64,000 bases of DNA from the NCBI RefSeq assembly GCF_963675905.1, contig NZ_OY780936.1:1931946-1995945 (forward strand), written 5' to 3'. Origin of the DNA: an uncultured Bacteroides sp. Its GTDB lineage: Bacteria; Bacteroidota; Bacteroidia; Bacteroidales; Bacteroidaceae. The notes under the pieces were generated by a model. That model saw only the letters and a program-made list of their open reading frames with translations, was not told the origin of the DNA and made no database searches. Both the position numbers and the translations under genes were made by a program. This document shows positions 8,807-17,711 of the stretch, in pieces; position 1 is the stretch's first letter, and each line of letters begins with the position of its first letter.

Positions 8807-11800
8807 TTACATTTCTGCGTCATCTCTGTCTTTTTTATCCTGATAGGCTGAAGGCAACATTCCGAATTCTTCTTTAAAGTATTTACTGAAATACTTAGGG
8901 TTATTAAATCCTACCTGATAAGCAACTTCTGAAATGTTCAACTGACTCTCGCGGAGTAACTGAGCAGCCCTCTTCAAGCGTATGGTACGTATAAATTCAA
9001 TAGGAGTCTTTCCAGTTATTGAAAGTAGTTTTTTGTATAAGTGCACCCGGCTCATACCTAAAGATTTGCTCAATTCCTCAACCGAAAGCTCACTACTGCT
9101 TATATTATCTTCTACATACTTGATAGCTTTCTGAATTAGCTTTTCATCTAAAGAAGTAATTGTAATATCGCTGGGCTTAACTTCTATTTGCTGACGGAAA
9201 GCTTCCCGGGCAGCCTCTCTCCTTTCCATAAGTTTGCGGATTCTGAGCATCAGGATATCAAAATTGAACGGCTTAGTAATGTAATCATCCGCACCGGTTT
9301 CCAATCCTTCAAGCTTATGCTCTTCGGCAGTTCGTGCAGTAAGAAGAATCAATGGAATATGCGAAGTACGCAGATCGCTCTTTACCAGGCGACAAAGCTC
9401 GCATCCATCCATTTCGGGCATCATCACATCACTAATAATCATGTCTGGTAGAGAATCCAGTATTGACTCCCATGCCTCTTTTCCATTTGCAGCTTCCTGA
9501 ACAATAAACTCTCCTTTGAGACTATCCTTCATAAAGGTGCGGAAGTCATCATTATCATCAACAACAAGTATCGTTGAACGAGCCGGAGCTTCTTCATGCA
9601 CTTCCTGCATATCAGGCAAATCTTCCTGTTTTTCTGTAAGAACAGCAACATTACCTTCTGTAATCGTAACCTTCTTTTCTTCCTCTATTTTTCGATTTAC
9701 AGGTATGGTAATAACAAAGATGCTTCCTTTTCCGGTATTGTTGTGTACTTCTACAGTTCCTTTATGCAATAGAACAAACTCCTTAACCATATTAAGACCT
9801 ATTCCACTACCACCAAACTTATGCTCATCGGTTTGTTTCACCTGATAAAAGCGATCAAATATTTTATCTTTTTCATCATCACTGATGCCAATGCCTGTAT
9901 CTGCTACACGAATTTCCAACAATTCCGGCTGACCATCTCCCGAAGCTGGTAACAAATCAAGATGTACTTCCACACGACCTCCTTCGTTAGTAAACTTAAA
10001 TGCATTGGAAAGTAAATTCATCATAATTTTGCCCATCTTATCCTCATCAAACTCCATACGCAATTCGTTTATTGCAGAATAGAAGGTTAGCCGGATATTT
10101 TTCTTTTCCGAAAGTTCGGCAAAAGTAGAGGATACACTTTTTATATAGGCTACAATATCACCATAAGAAAGGTTTACCTGATGGCCCTGAACATCTAATC
10201 TACGGAAATCTATTAGCTGATTTACAAGGTGAAGTAAGCGGATTGCATTACGATGCACCATCTCAAGCTTTTGCTTCTGCTCATCATTGTTTATTACTTT
10301 AATTACATTTTCCAATGGAGAGATAATTAAGGTAAGCGGAGTACGCAATTCATGACTTATATTAGTGAAGAAGCGTAACTTCATGTCGTCAATCTCGTGA
10401 TTACGCTTTGCTTCAAGTTCTATTTGCTCTAATTTATAGCGATTTCGTTCACGTGTAAGAATCATAATTCTACCACGAACCAACACACCTATTATAATAA
10501 GGATATATAACAGATAAGCAAATCCGGAACGCCAGAAAGGAGGTTCTATTACTATTTTAAGTGAAGCTGCACTCTCATTCCAGAATCCGTCGCTATTTGC
10601 AGCCTTCACCATTAAAGTATAAGTTCCGGGAGCAAGATTGGTATAAGTTATTTTATGAACATTCTCGTCAGCTATCAGCCAATCCTGGTTAAAACCTTCA
10701 AGTTTATAGGCATATTTTGTCTTTTCAGGCAAAACATAATTCATAGATGAAAATTCAACAGAGAAAACATTCTGGCGATATTTCAGTTTAATTTCTTTTG
10801 TCCAGTTTAATCCTTCTTTAAGAATTAGATTTCCGTCATAAACAGAATCAACTTTCACGCTATTATTAAACAGTTGCAGGTCGGTAAAAACTACTTTGGG
10901 TAAAGTTCTGTTATATTTTATAATCTCAGGATTAAAAATGTTATAGCCCCGGATTCCTCCCATTAGAATTTCTCCACGGAAAGATCTGAGTATGGAACGC
11001 ATATTAAACTCACTACTTTGCAGGCCATCACGTTCATCATAATTATAGAAGGTGTACGAGTAATCACCAGTCTTTGGATTTGTAGCAACTATAATATTTG
11101 AAACTCCATTGGACGTTGTAACCCACATATTTTTATTAGTATCTTCTATAACTCCCGTAATCACATTGTCCGGAAGTCCGCTAGTCTTAAATAGAGCAGT
11201 TATCTTATCATTTTTACGATCAAAGATATTTAATCCTTCACGAGTAGCCACCCATAAAAGTCCGCGACTATCTACATACAACTGATTCACATTATTAGTA
11301 GAGAAAGGCTGATCGCCTCGTTTATTGGTTGTAAATCGTTCAAAAACTCCTGTTCTTATATTATAAGTGGTTACACCAATAGCTGTTCCTATATAAAGCA
11401 TATCATCACGCCCAAGGCAAAGAGAAGATATATATTCGGAAGAAAGTAGTTCTGTCTTCCTATTATTAAAAGTAAGAAACTGTCCGGTTTTAGGATTCAG
11501 TCGCTGAAGACCATTTCCCAGCGTGCCAATCCAGATATATCCTTCATTATCCTCTACAATAGACCAGATATTATTATTAGCCAAAGAATTAGGATTGTTC
11601 GGATCATGTTTGTAATGAATAAAACGACTGCCGTCAAAACAATCCATTCCTCCCAGATAGGTTCCAATCCAAACCTTTCCATCTCGTGATGCACAAAGAC
11701 TCACAATTATATCTCCGGCTAAAGACGACTCTTGTCCAGGTATATGTTGATAGAGTTGCCGCATCCCTGTGGACTTATTATAGCATATTACTCCTGCACC

Positions 11801-12961
11801 ATTAGTACCAATCCATAAGTTACCTTTAGTATCTTCAGCCAAAATAGTAGCATCATTATTAAAGTTTTTCTGATTAGCATAATAAGACATGTGATCTACT
11901 TCAAACTTAAAGATACTCTCACTATAATAAGATATCCCCTTTTTATAAGTCCCTACCCAAATAATATTGGTATTATCTCTATAAATACAATTTATAGTAT
12001 TGTGAGAAATACTTCGTTCGTCAGTTGGATCATTCACAAGATTAATTACCTGTCCCTTTTTCTTGTTAATAACATCAATCCCCCCATGGTCAGTTCCAAT
12101 CCATACATTTCCGTTAGCATCCTGTGCTATATCTTTAATCACATTACTGGAAAGCGTATATACCGATTTGGTTGACATATTACTGATATACTCCCAGCTT
12201 CTGGTATTTGCATGATAAAGCCACAAACCATAACTACCTTCAGTATACACCCAACAATCGTTATCAGAATCAACATAAACAAAAAACTTATTAGCATTTA
12301 TACCAAAGTTAGCAGGAATATAGTTTTCTTTTCTAAGAATCTTTCCCGTTTTTTTATTTATGCATTCCATCAGTCCCGATTGGAACATTATTACATAGTA
12401 GGCTTTACCTTCACGAATATCTGTTATAATACCTCTACTCAAGTTACCAGCCCGACCATCTTGTGCAAATAAAAGCAGTTTCTTTGATGCACTCTGATAT
12501 TGATAAACTCCCAATCCTCTGACATAACACAACAAATTTTTCTGCTTATCAATAAAGATTGATTCCACGTTTCGCTGAATGCCCAACTTCCTTAATTCAT
12601 TAGCAACATTTCTTTTGAATAGTTCTTTTCGTGAGTCATAAATTACATAACCGGAGCCTGTATTAATCCATAGATTAGCATCAGCATCTTCCTGGATGTT
12701 GGATATATAATTATCAATAATAGATGTTGTATCCTTTTTGTTGTGCTGAAAAAGCTTATAGGAATATCCATCATAGCGGTTAAGACCAGAAACTGTACCG
12801 AACCACATAAATCCTCTGCTGTCTTTATAGATGTAATTAACCTGACTGTGAGAAAGCCCATTACTTACTTCCAGATGTTTAAACATAAATTTGCCTTGGG
12901 CTAAAGCAAAAGAAGGAAATAAAATAAGAAGAAAAAAGTATAGATATAAGTGCTTTTTCAT
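8807..12961 (-). CDS. Hybrid two-component system regulator (HTCS)
   Basis: A one-protein sensor and regulator, 1,384 residues, that senses glycan breakdown products in the periplasm and activates nearby carbohydrate genes. Domains in order: signal peptide or first anchor (1-21, ending FALAQG); two propellers of Reg_prop repeats (about 25-690, repeated VWIGT/GYIWIGT units); Y_Y_Y domain (about 710-785); transmembrane helix (about 795-817); HisKA with ISHELRTPL, phospho-acceptor His870; HATPase (NLLSNAFKFT, DTGIGI; about 960-1090); receiver domain with VVDDNDD and phospho-acceptor Asp1178 in SDVMMPEMDG; AraC-type helix-turn-helix (about 1275-1375). It diverges from the esterase and GH97 genes at 13402-16858, its probable targets. 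The inducing sugar cannot be told from sequence. Confidence 0.96.
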   Translation of the reverse strand: MKKHLYLYFFLLILFPSFALAQGKFMFKHLEVSNGLSHSQVNYIYKDSRGFMWFGTVSGLNRYDGYSYKLFQHNKKDTTSIIDNYISNIQEDADANLWINTGSGYVIYDSRKELFKRNVANELRKLGIQRNVESIFIDKQKNLLCYVRGLGVYQYQSASKKLLLFAQDGRAGNLSRGIITDIREGKAYYVIMFQSGLMECINKKTGKILRKENYIPANFGINANKFFVYVDSDNDCWVYTEGSYGLWLYHANTRSWEYISNMSTKSVYTLSSNVIKDIAQDANGNVWIGTDHGGIDVINKKKGQVINLVNDPTDERSISHNTINCIYRDNTNIIWVGTYKKGISYYSESIFKFEVDHMSYYANQKNFNNDATILAEDTKGNLWIGTNGAGVICYNKSTGMRQLYQHIPGQESSLAGDIIVSLCASRDGKVWIGTYLGGMDCFDGSRFIHYKHDPNNPNSLANNNIWSIVEDNEGYIWIGTLGNGLQRLNPKTGQFLTFNNRKTELLSSEYISSLCLGRDDMLYIGTAIGVTTYNIRTGVFERFTTNKRGDQPFSTNNVNQLYVDSRGLLWVATREGLNIFDRKNDKITALFKTSGLPDNVITGVIEDTNKNMWVTTSNGVSNIIVATNPKTGDYSYTFYNYDERDGLQSSEFNMRSILRSFRGEILMGGIRGYNIFNPEIIKYNRTLPKVVFTDLQLFNNSVKVDSVYDGNLILKEGLNWTKEIKLKYRQNVFSVEFSSMNYVLPEKTKYAYKLEGFNQDWLIADENVHKITYTNLAPGTYTLMVKAANSDGFWNESAASLKIVIEPPFWRSGFAYLLYILIIIGVLVRGRIMILTRERNRYKLEQIELEAKRNHEIDDMKLRFFTNISHELRTPLTLIISPLENVIKVINNDEQKQKLEMVHRNAIRLLHLVNQLIDFRRLDVQGHQVNLSYGDIVAYIKSVSSTFAELSEKKNIRLTFYSAINELRMEFDEDKMGKIMMNLLSNAFKFTNEGGRVEVHLDLLPASGDGQPELLEIRVADTGIGISDDEKDKIFDRFYQVKQTDEHKFGGSGIGLNMVKEFVLLHKGTVEVHNNTGKGSIFVITIPVNRKIEEEKKVTITEGNVAVLTEKQEDLPDMQEVHEEAPARSTILVVDDNDDFRTFMKDSLKGEFIVQEAANGKEAWESILDSLPDMIISDVMMPEMDGCELCRLVKSDLRTSHIPLILLTARTAEEHKLEGLETGADDYITKPFNFDILMLRIRKLMERREAAREAFRQQIEVKPSDITITSLDEKLIQKAIKYVEDNISSSELSVEELSKSLGMSRVHLYKKLLSITGKTPIEFIRTIRLKRAAQLLRESQLNISEVAYQVGFNNPKYFSKYFKEEFGMLPSAYQDKKDRDDAEM

Positions 12962-13401
12962 AGAAGAACTGGGTTATCAGTGATTAACAGCTCACAAAAC
13001 TCGTAAAAAAACTCGAGTAATCAAAGAATAAAATCGCTAAATACAAAACTTTCAAGAGATTCCATCACACAATTTATTTAAACATAAGAAAAACTATACT
13101 TTATTGATTATTTATAATACAATTCTAACGTCTGCAATAATGTTCTCATTTATTTTCTGTATTTTCGGCTCGGAATAATAAGCCATCTTATCCATATTAT
13201 GAAATCAATATCAACCTTTATCATAATTATTCTTTTTTCCTTTTCATCTATAATGTTGTTATCCTGTAGCAATGGATCGGACAGTAATATCAATACAACT
13301 ATTGTATCATATGAATAAGAAAAGTAGCTGATATTGCTATTGAAGATGGAATCTATATAATAAAAGATCTGATTGACTAAATTTTAATTACTAAATATAC
13401 A
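12962..13401. other. Intergenic region between the HTCS and esterase genes
   Basis: 440 bp of AT-rich sequence. It holds a broken small lipoprotein frame (13199-13380, listed separately) and presumably the divergent promoters. I found no exact TAnnTTTG box on either strand and no clear repeated operator. Confidence 0.5.
13199..13380 (+). pseudogene. Frameshifted small lipoprotein remnant
   Basis: From the ATG at 13199 a 39-residue frame encodes a lipoprotein-like signal (hydrophobic stretch ending SIMLLSCSNGS) and stops at 13318 after NTTIVSYE. Directly after, one frame over, a plausible tail continues (RKVADIAIEDGIYIIKDLID) and stops at 13380. Adding a single A near 13315 would join them into a 60-residue lipoprotein. 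This could be a decayed gene, a sequencing error in an A-rich stretch, or chance. It sits directly upstream of the esterase gene on the same strand. Confidence 0.4.
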
Positions 13402-14817
13402 ATGAAAAACAAATTAAGTTGTCTAATGCTGTTTGCTCTTCTTACTTTAGGAGCAAATGCAAAAGTAAAATTGCCAGAGATTCTGGGCGATAACATGGTA
13501 TTACAACAAAGCACTAAAGTAAAACTATGGGGAGAATCAACTCCAAATAAAACGATTTCTGTTAAAGTATCCTGGAGCAAAAATGGTGTTCAAACTCAAT
13601 CTGATAAAGATGGTAAGTGGCTATTGTGGATATCAACTCCAAAGGGCAGCTATGACAGTAGAGAAATATCAATTTCAGATGGTGAGATTTTTACACTTAA
13701 AAATATATTGATCGGTGAAGTGTGGTTTTGCTCCGGACAATCAAATATGGAAATGCCACTTAACGGCTTTTGGAATTGCCCAATCATGAACGCAAACGAA
13801 ACTATTGCTAACGCCGGACAAAATAAAGGTATCAGATTTGCAACAGTACCCAAAACTCCAAGCTTCACACCGCAGACTTCCTGCCTGGGTAAATGGCAGG
13901 TTTGTAATCCGGAAACTGCAGCCTTGTTCAGTGCAACCGCTTATCATTTTGCCACTTCGCTGAATCGAGCTCTTGATGTTCCGGTAGGTGTTATAAATTG
14001 CAGTTGGGGAGGTTCAAAGGTAGAAAGCTGGACTAACAAGGAAATTCTTGAAACATATAAGGATATCGATTTATCTAAGGAAGGCATAAACAATGTTCGT
14101 GATTATTTAAGACCATTGCTTATGTATAATGGAATGCTTAAACCATTAACTAATTATACTATTAAAGGATTCTTGTGGTATCAAGGTGAATCGAATGTGG
14201 GAAACCAGGATACTTATGCACAAAGATTAGCAAACATGGTAGAATTATGGCGCAAAGATTGGGGACTGGGCAATTTACCTTTCTATTTCGTTGAAATTGC
14301 TCCTTATCAATATGGAGAAGGAGAACCGGGAGCTTATTTGAGAGAAGCTCAATATAAAGCACAATCTTTAATTCCTAATAGTGGAATGATTTCTACAAAT
14401 GATTTGGTTGAAGAATATGAAGCAGCCAATATTCATCCAAGAAATAAGACTTTGGTAGGGAAACGTCTTTGCTATATGGCTTTAAATAAGACTTATGGCT
14501 ATAGCACCGTTGCATGTAATGGTCCGGAATATAAATCAATGGAAGTAAAAGATGGCAAAGCTTATCTTAGTTTCAATTATACCCAGGACGGCTTTAGTCG
14601 CGAAAAAGGAATCAATGGATTTGAAGTTGCAGGAGCTGACAAAGTATTCTATCCGGCTATAGCGACTGTAGACTTAAATAAGAAAATTGTTATCGTATCC
14701 AGCGAAAATGTAAAAGAGCCGGTAGCTGTCAGATACTGTTTCCGTAATTTTCAGATAGGAAATCTGTATAATCACAGAGAACTTCCAATGGTGCCTTTCC
14801 GTACAGATAATTATTAA
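13402..14817 (+). CDS. Sialate O-acetylesterase-type SGNH esterase
   Basis: A 471-residue secreted esterase of the sialate O-acetylesterase-like (SASA) family, which in PULs commonly removes acetyl groups from xylan or other glycans. A signal peptide covers about 1-20 (LFALLTLGANAKVKLP). The nucleophile block is FCSGQSNMEMP with Ser114; further SGNH-type blocks are GVINCSWGGSKVESW, KGFLWYQGESNV and a C-terminal DxxH-like NIHPRNK. The following gene starts 31 bp downstream on the same strand, so the pair is probably an operon controlled by the divergent HTCS. Despite the family name, no sialic acid genes are nearby, so acetylated plant glycan is the more likely substrate (inference). Confidence 0.88.
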   Translation: MKNKLSCLMLFALLTLGANAKVKLPEILGDNMVLQQSTKVKLWGESTPNKTISVKVSWSKNGVQTQSDKDGKWLLWISTPKGSYDSREISISDGEIFTLKNILIGEVWFCSGQSNMEMPLNGFWNCPIMNANETIANAGQNKGIRFATVPKTPSFTPQTSCLGKWQVCNPETAALFSATAYHFATSLNRALDVPVGVINCSWGGSKVESWTNKEILETYKDIDLSKEGINNVRDYLRPLLMYNGMLKPLTNYTIKGFLWYQGESNVGNQDTYAQRLANMVELWRKDWGLGNLPFYFVEIAPYQYGEGEPGAYLREAQYKAQSLIPNSGMISTNDLVEEYEAANIHPRNKTLVGKRLCYMALNKTYGYSTVACNGPEYKSMEVKDGKAYLSFNYTQDGFSREKGINGFEVAGADKVFYPAIATVDLNKKIVIVSSENVKEPVAVRYCFRNFQIGNLYNHRELPMVPFRTDNY

Positions 14818-14848
14818 TATTCGGACTTATAAAAGCTATAAAAGAAAG

Positions 14849-16858
14849 ATGAACAAGAAATTATTTATAATTGCAATCTGTAGCCTTTGTGCGCAAATAG
14901 GTTTGGCACAAAAAACACAGTCCGTCTCATCTCCCGACGGAAAGATACAAACAACCATATCTATTGGAGATAAAATAACCTATACAGTAACCAGTAATAA
15001 TCAAACAGTCATTGCATCCTCTCCTATATCCATGACTCTGAATTCAGGAGAAGTATGGGGGAAAAATGCAAAGCTTGATAAAAGCACAAAAGAAACAATA
15101 AATCAGAAAATCACTTCGCCATTTTATAAAAGAGCGCAGATCATTGATAACTGTAATGAATTGACTCTTCACTTTAAAAAAGATTGGGGAATAAAGTTCA
15201 GGGTATACAATGACGGTGTAGCATATCGCTTCATCAACTATAGGAAAATACCATTCACTGTTCAGAACGAAGAGGTAAAATATAATTTCACGAACGATTG
15301 TCCGGCAACAGTTCCTTATGTTCGCCTGGATGGGGTTAGTAATTATAATGACTTTGAGAAACAATTCCATAATTCATTTGAAAACACTTATAGCACAGAC
15401 AATTTATCAAAATTAGACAGTAACAGACTGATGTTTCTTCCGTTAGTAGTAGAAGCCGGCAGTGGTATTAAAGTTTGTATTACTGAAGCTGATTTGGAAA
15501 GTTATCCGGGACTTTATCTTAATAAGGCTCAAGATGGAAATTCTTTAAATGGAGTTTTTGCACCTTATCCTAAGAGTACAGAACAAGGTGGACATAATAT
15601 GTTGCAATTTAGGGTGAAAGAACGCGAAAACTTTATAGCCAAGGTAAATGGTGCACGCGAGTTTCCCTGGCGTGTAGCAATTATTACTTCGGAAGATAAA
15701 CAATTTGCCGAAAGTGATATGACTTATAAACTTGCTGCTCCTTCGAGAGTACCTGACTATTCATGGGTAAAACCTGGAAAGGTAGCATGGGACTGGTGGA
15801 ACGACTGGAATATATATAATGTAGATTTCGAAGCCGGGATAAATAACGACACCTATAAATACTACATTGATTTTGCTTCTGCAAACGGATTGGAATATGT
15901 TATTCTTGACGAAGGATGGGCTGTTAATCTAAAATGTGATTTAATGCAGGTTGTACCGGAAATTAATATCAAGGAACTTGTTGACTATGCAGCAAAAAAG
16001 AATGTTGGTATTATACTTTGGGCAGGGTTTCATGCTTTTAACCGTGATATGGAAAACGTATGCAAATACTATTCTGGACTTGGAGTTAAAGGATTTAAAG
16101 TAGATTTTATGGACCGGGACGATCAGGAAATTGTAGATTTCAATTATCGCGCCGCTGCTACATGTGCCAAGTATCATCTTATTCTTGACCTTCACGGAAT
16201 GTATAAACCAGCCGGACTAAACCGCACCTACCCTAATGTTCTTAACTTTGAAGGAGTTCATGGATTGGAGCAATTGAAATGGTCGCCCGCCACAACAAAC
16301 ATGGTTAAGTATGATGTAACCATACCTTTTATTCGTATGGCAGCCGGACCAATGGATTATACCCAGGGAGCCATGCGCAATGCAGCGAAAGGTAGTTATG
16401 CCCCTATCAACTCAGAACCTATGAGTCAGGGAACCCGATGCCATCAACTAGGTTTATATGTTATTCTGGAATCTCCATTCAATATGTTGTGCGATAATCC
16501 GTCAAACTATATGCGTGAAACAGAATGCCTGGACTTTATTACCAAAATTCCTACCGTATGGGACGATACAAAAGTATTAGATGGAAAAATCGGTGAATAC
16601 ATTGTTACCCAAAGACAATCGGGAAATAATTTCTATGTTGGAGGATTAACTGATTGGACTCCACGCGATCTTGCAATTAATTTCTCTTTCTTAGGAAAAG
16701 GAGACTATAAAGCCACTGTTTTCAAAGATGGAAAAAATGCTCACCGTGCCGGCCGGGATTACAAGAAAGAAGATTTGATTGTTAATACTTCCTCTACTTT
16801 GAACATTCATTTAGCTCCCGGAGGAGGATTTGCAATAAAACTGGAGAAAATAAATTAG
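14849..16858 (+). CDS. Glycoside hydrolase family 97 (alpha-galactosidase-like, retaining type)
   Basis: A 669-residue secreted GH97 enzyme. It has a signal peptide (1-20, ending GLAQ), an N-terminal beta-sandwich (about 25-290), a catalytic barrel (about 300-570; PGKVAWDWWNDWNIYN, YVILDEGWA) and a C-terminal beta domain. Family knowledge: GH97 contains inverting alpha-glucosidases (SusB type) and retaining alpha-galactosidases that use an Asp nucleophile. The segment GVKGFKVDFMDRDDQ has Asp419 where the retaining group has its nucleophile, and Glu468 (NFEGVHG) fits the acid/base. This favours alpha-galactosidase-like activity, not SusB-like, but the exact linkage is uncertain. It is followed by a strong terminator that closes the esterase-GH97 unit. 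Confidence 0.9.
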   Translation: MNKKLFIIAICSLCAQIGLAQKTQSVSSPDGKIQTTISIGDKITYTVTSNNQTVIASSPISMTLNSGEVWGKNAKLDKSTKETINQKITSPFYKRAQIIDNCNELTLHFKKDWGIKFRVYNDGVAYRFINYRKIPFTVQNEEVKYNFTNDCPATVPYVRLDGVSNYNDFEKQFHNSFENTYSTDNLSKLDSNRLMFLPLVVEAGSGIKVCITEADLESYPGLYLNKAQDGNSLNGVFAPYPKSTEQGGHNMLQFRVKERENFIAKVNGAREFPWRVAIITSEDKQFAESDMTYKLAAPSRVPDYSWVKPGKVAWDWWNDWNIYNVDFEAGINNDTYKYYIDFASANGLEYVILDEGWAVNLKCDLMQVVPEINIKELVDYAAKKNVGIILWAGFHAFNRDMENVCKYYSGLGVKGFKVDFMDRDDQEIVDFNYRAAATCAKYHLILDLHGMYKPAGLNRTYPNVLNFEGVHGLEQLKWSPATTNMVKYDVTIPFIRMAAGPMDYTQGAMRNAAKGSYAPINSEPMSQGTRCHQLGLYVILESPFNMLCDNPSNYMRETECLDFITKIPTVWDDTKVLDGKIGEYIVTQRQSGNNFYVGGLTDWTPRDLAINFSFLGKGDYKATVFKDGKNAHRAGRDYKKEDLIVNTSSTLNIHLAPGGGFAIKLEKIN

Positions 16859-16873
16859 TAAAATAAAAAACAA

Positions 16874-16986
16874 CTGCTACATCTGCCACCAATATAGCTA
16901 GAATCCTTTATCAATAGCTATTTCGATTGGTGGCAGATGTTTTTTTTATCTGCTACACATCTGCTACTTTTCTACTCATCTACCAC
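16874..16986. repeat. Cluster of ATCTGCTAC-type words
   Basis: ATCTGCTAC occurs at 16948-16956 and 16959-16967, with variants CTGCTAC (16874), ATCTGCCAC (16881) and ATCTACCAC (16978). The terminator stem itself is built from the word. The same nonamer recurs three times at 49071-49174, also beside a hairpin. Confidence 0.6.
16879..16947 (+). terminator. Strong terminator after GH97
   Basis: ACATCTGCCACCAAT (16879-16893) pairs perfectly with 16926-16940. An inner ATAGCTA/TAGCTAT stem (16894-16900 with 16915-16921) lies within it, and seven T residues follow. Confidence 0.88.
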
Positions 16987-17105
16987 TACTTTTAAGAGTT
17001 TTATAGTAACGACTGCTCTAAAATAAAAACAAAATCATCACTCCGTTTTATAAATTAAAAGGCATTTTATTTCCTGACCTTACAGAAAACAAATAAAAAA
17101 ACAAG

Positions 17106-17113
17106 TATCTTTG
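17106..17113 (+). promoter_or_regulatory. -7 element upstream of the DUF4494-YggS operon
   Basis: TATCTTTG matches TAnnTTTG exactly. There is no clear TTTG about 19 nt upstream. It would give a leader of about 110 nt before the ATG at 17231. Confidence 0.5.
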
Positions 17114-17124
17114 CTTTTAGTTTA

Positions 17125-17140
17125 TGGATAAGCTTATCCA
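17125..17140. promoter_or_regulatory. 16-bp perfect palindrome (possible operator)
   Basis: TGGATAAGCTTATCCA is a perfect 16-bp palindrome that begins 12 nt after the -7 box at 17106-17113, around the expected transcription start. A repressor site there would block initiation; no regulator is identified. Confidence 0.4.
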
Positions 17141-17230
17141 ACTTTTATAGTCTAATTATAAGAGTTTACAGCCAATTCAATAAACTTATAATTTATAAAT
17201 TATTTTAACGACTAATTATTAGACAGTTAT

Positions 17231-17707
17231 ATGATGCACACTTGGTTTGAATGCAAAATCCGTTACGAAAAAGTAATGGAAAACGGGATGAATAAAAAGG
17301 TTACTGAGCCATATTTGGTTGATGCTCTAAGTTTTACAGAAGCAGAAGCTCGTATCATTGAAGAGATTTCTCCGTTTATTTCGGGAGAATTTACAGTAGC
17401 TGATATTAAAAGAGCTAACTACAGCGAACTTTTTGATGATGAAACAGGCGACCGTTGGTTTAGATGTAAGCTACAATTTGTTACTCTTGATGAGAAAAGT
17501 GGTGCGGAAAAGAAAACTTCTACCAACGTACTCGTTCAGGCAGGCGACCTTCGCGAAGCAGTTAAAAACCTGGATGAAGGAATGAAGGGAACCATGGCCG
17601 ATTATGTTATTGCATCTGTAGCTGAAACCGCAATCATGGATGTTTACCCATACTCTTCAGAGCCTGATGTAAAACCGGAATTTCCACAAGCAGGAGAAAA
17701 TCAATAA
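17231..17707 (+). CDS. DUF4494 domain-containing protein
   Basis: A 158-residue soluble protein of the DUF4494 family, common and conserved in Bacteroidales, with no known function. Recognisable features are the start MMHTWFECKIRYEKV, then VTEPYLVDALSFTEAEARI and the acidic C-terminus. No signal peptide or membrane helix is present. Either of two consecutive ATGs could start it. It is followed after 4 bp by the YggS gene and then by a dihydroorotate dehydrogenase-like gene, forming a compact three-gene unit. Confidence 0.85.
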   Translation: MMHTWFECKIRYEKVMENGMNKKVTEPYLVDALSFTEAEARIIEEISPFISGEFTVADIKRANYSELFDDETGDRWFRCKLQFVTLDEKSGAEKKTSTNVLVQAGDLREAVKNLDEGMKGTMADYVIASVAETAIMDVYPYSSEPDVKPEFPQAGENQ

Positions 17708-17711
17708 TAAA

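Larger units (their letters stand above)
16859..17230. other. Intergenic region with terminator, word repeats, promoter and palindrome
   Basis: 372 bp holding, in order, the GH97 terminator, reiterated ATCTGCTAC-type words, a TATCTTTG -7 box and a 16-bp palindrome, each listed separately. The last 90 bp before the DUF4494 gene are AT-rich leader. Confidence 0.7.

Noticed and set aside
13402-14817. Sialic acid catabolism locus, from the esterase family name
   Set aside because: No sialidase, NanA/NanE or sialic acid transporter is near; the neighbours are an HTCS and a GH97.
17125-17140. Phage or integrative-element attachment site
   Set aside because: There is no integrase, no tRNA gene and no second copy of the palindrome.
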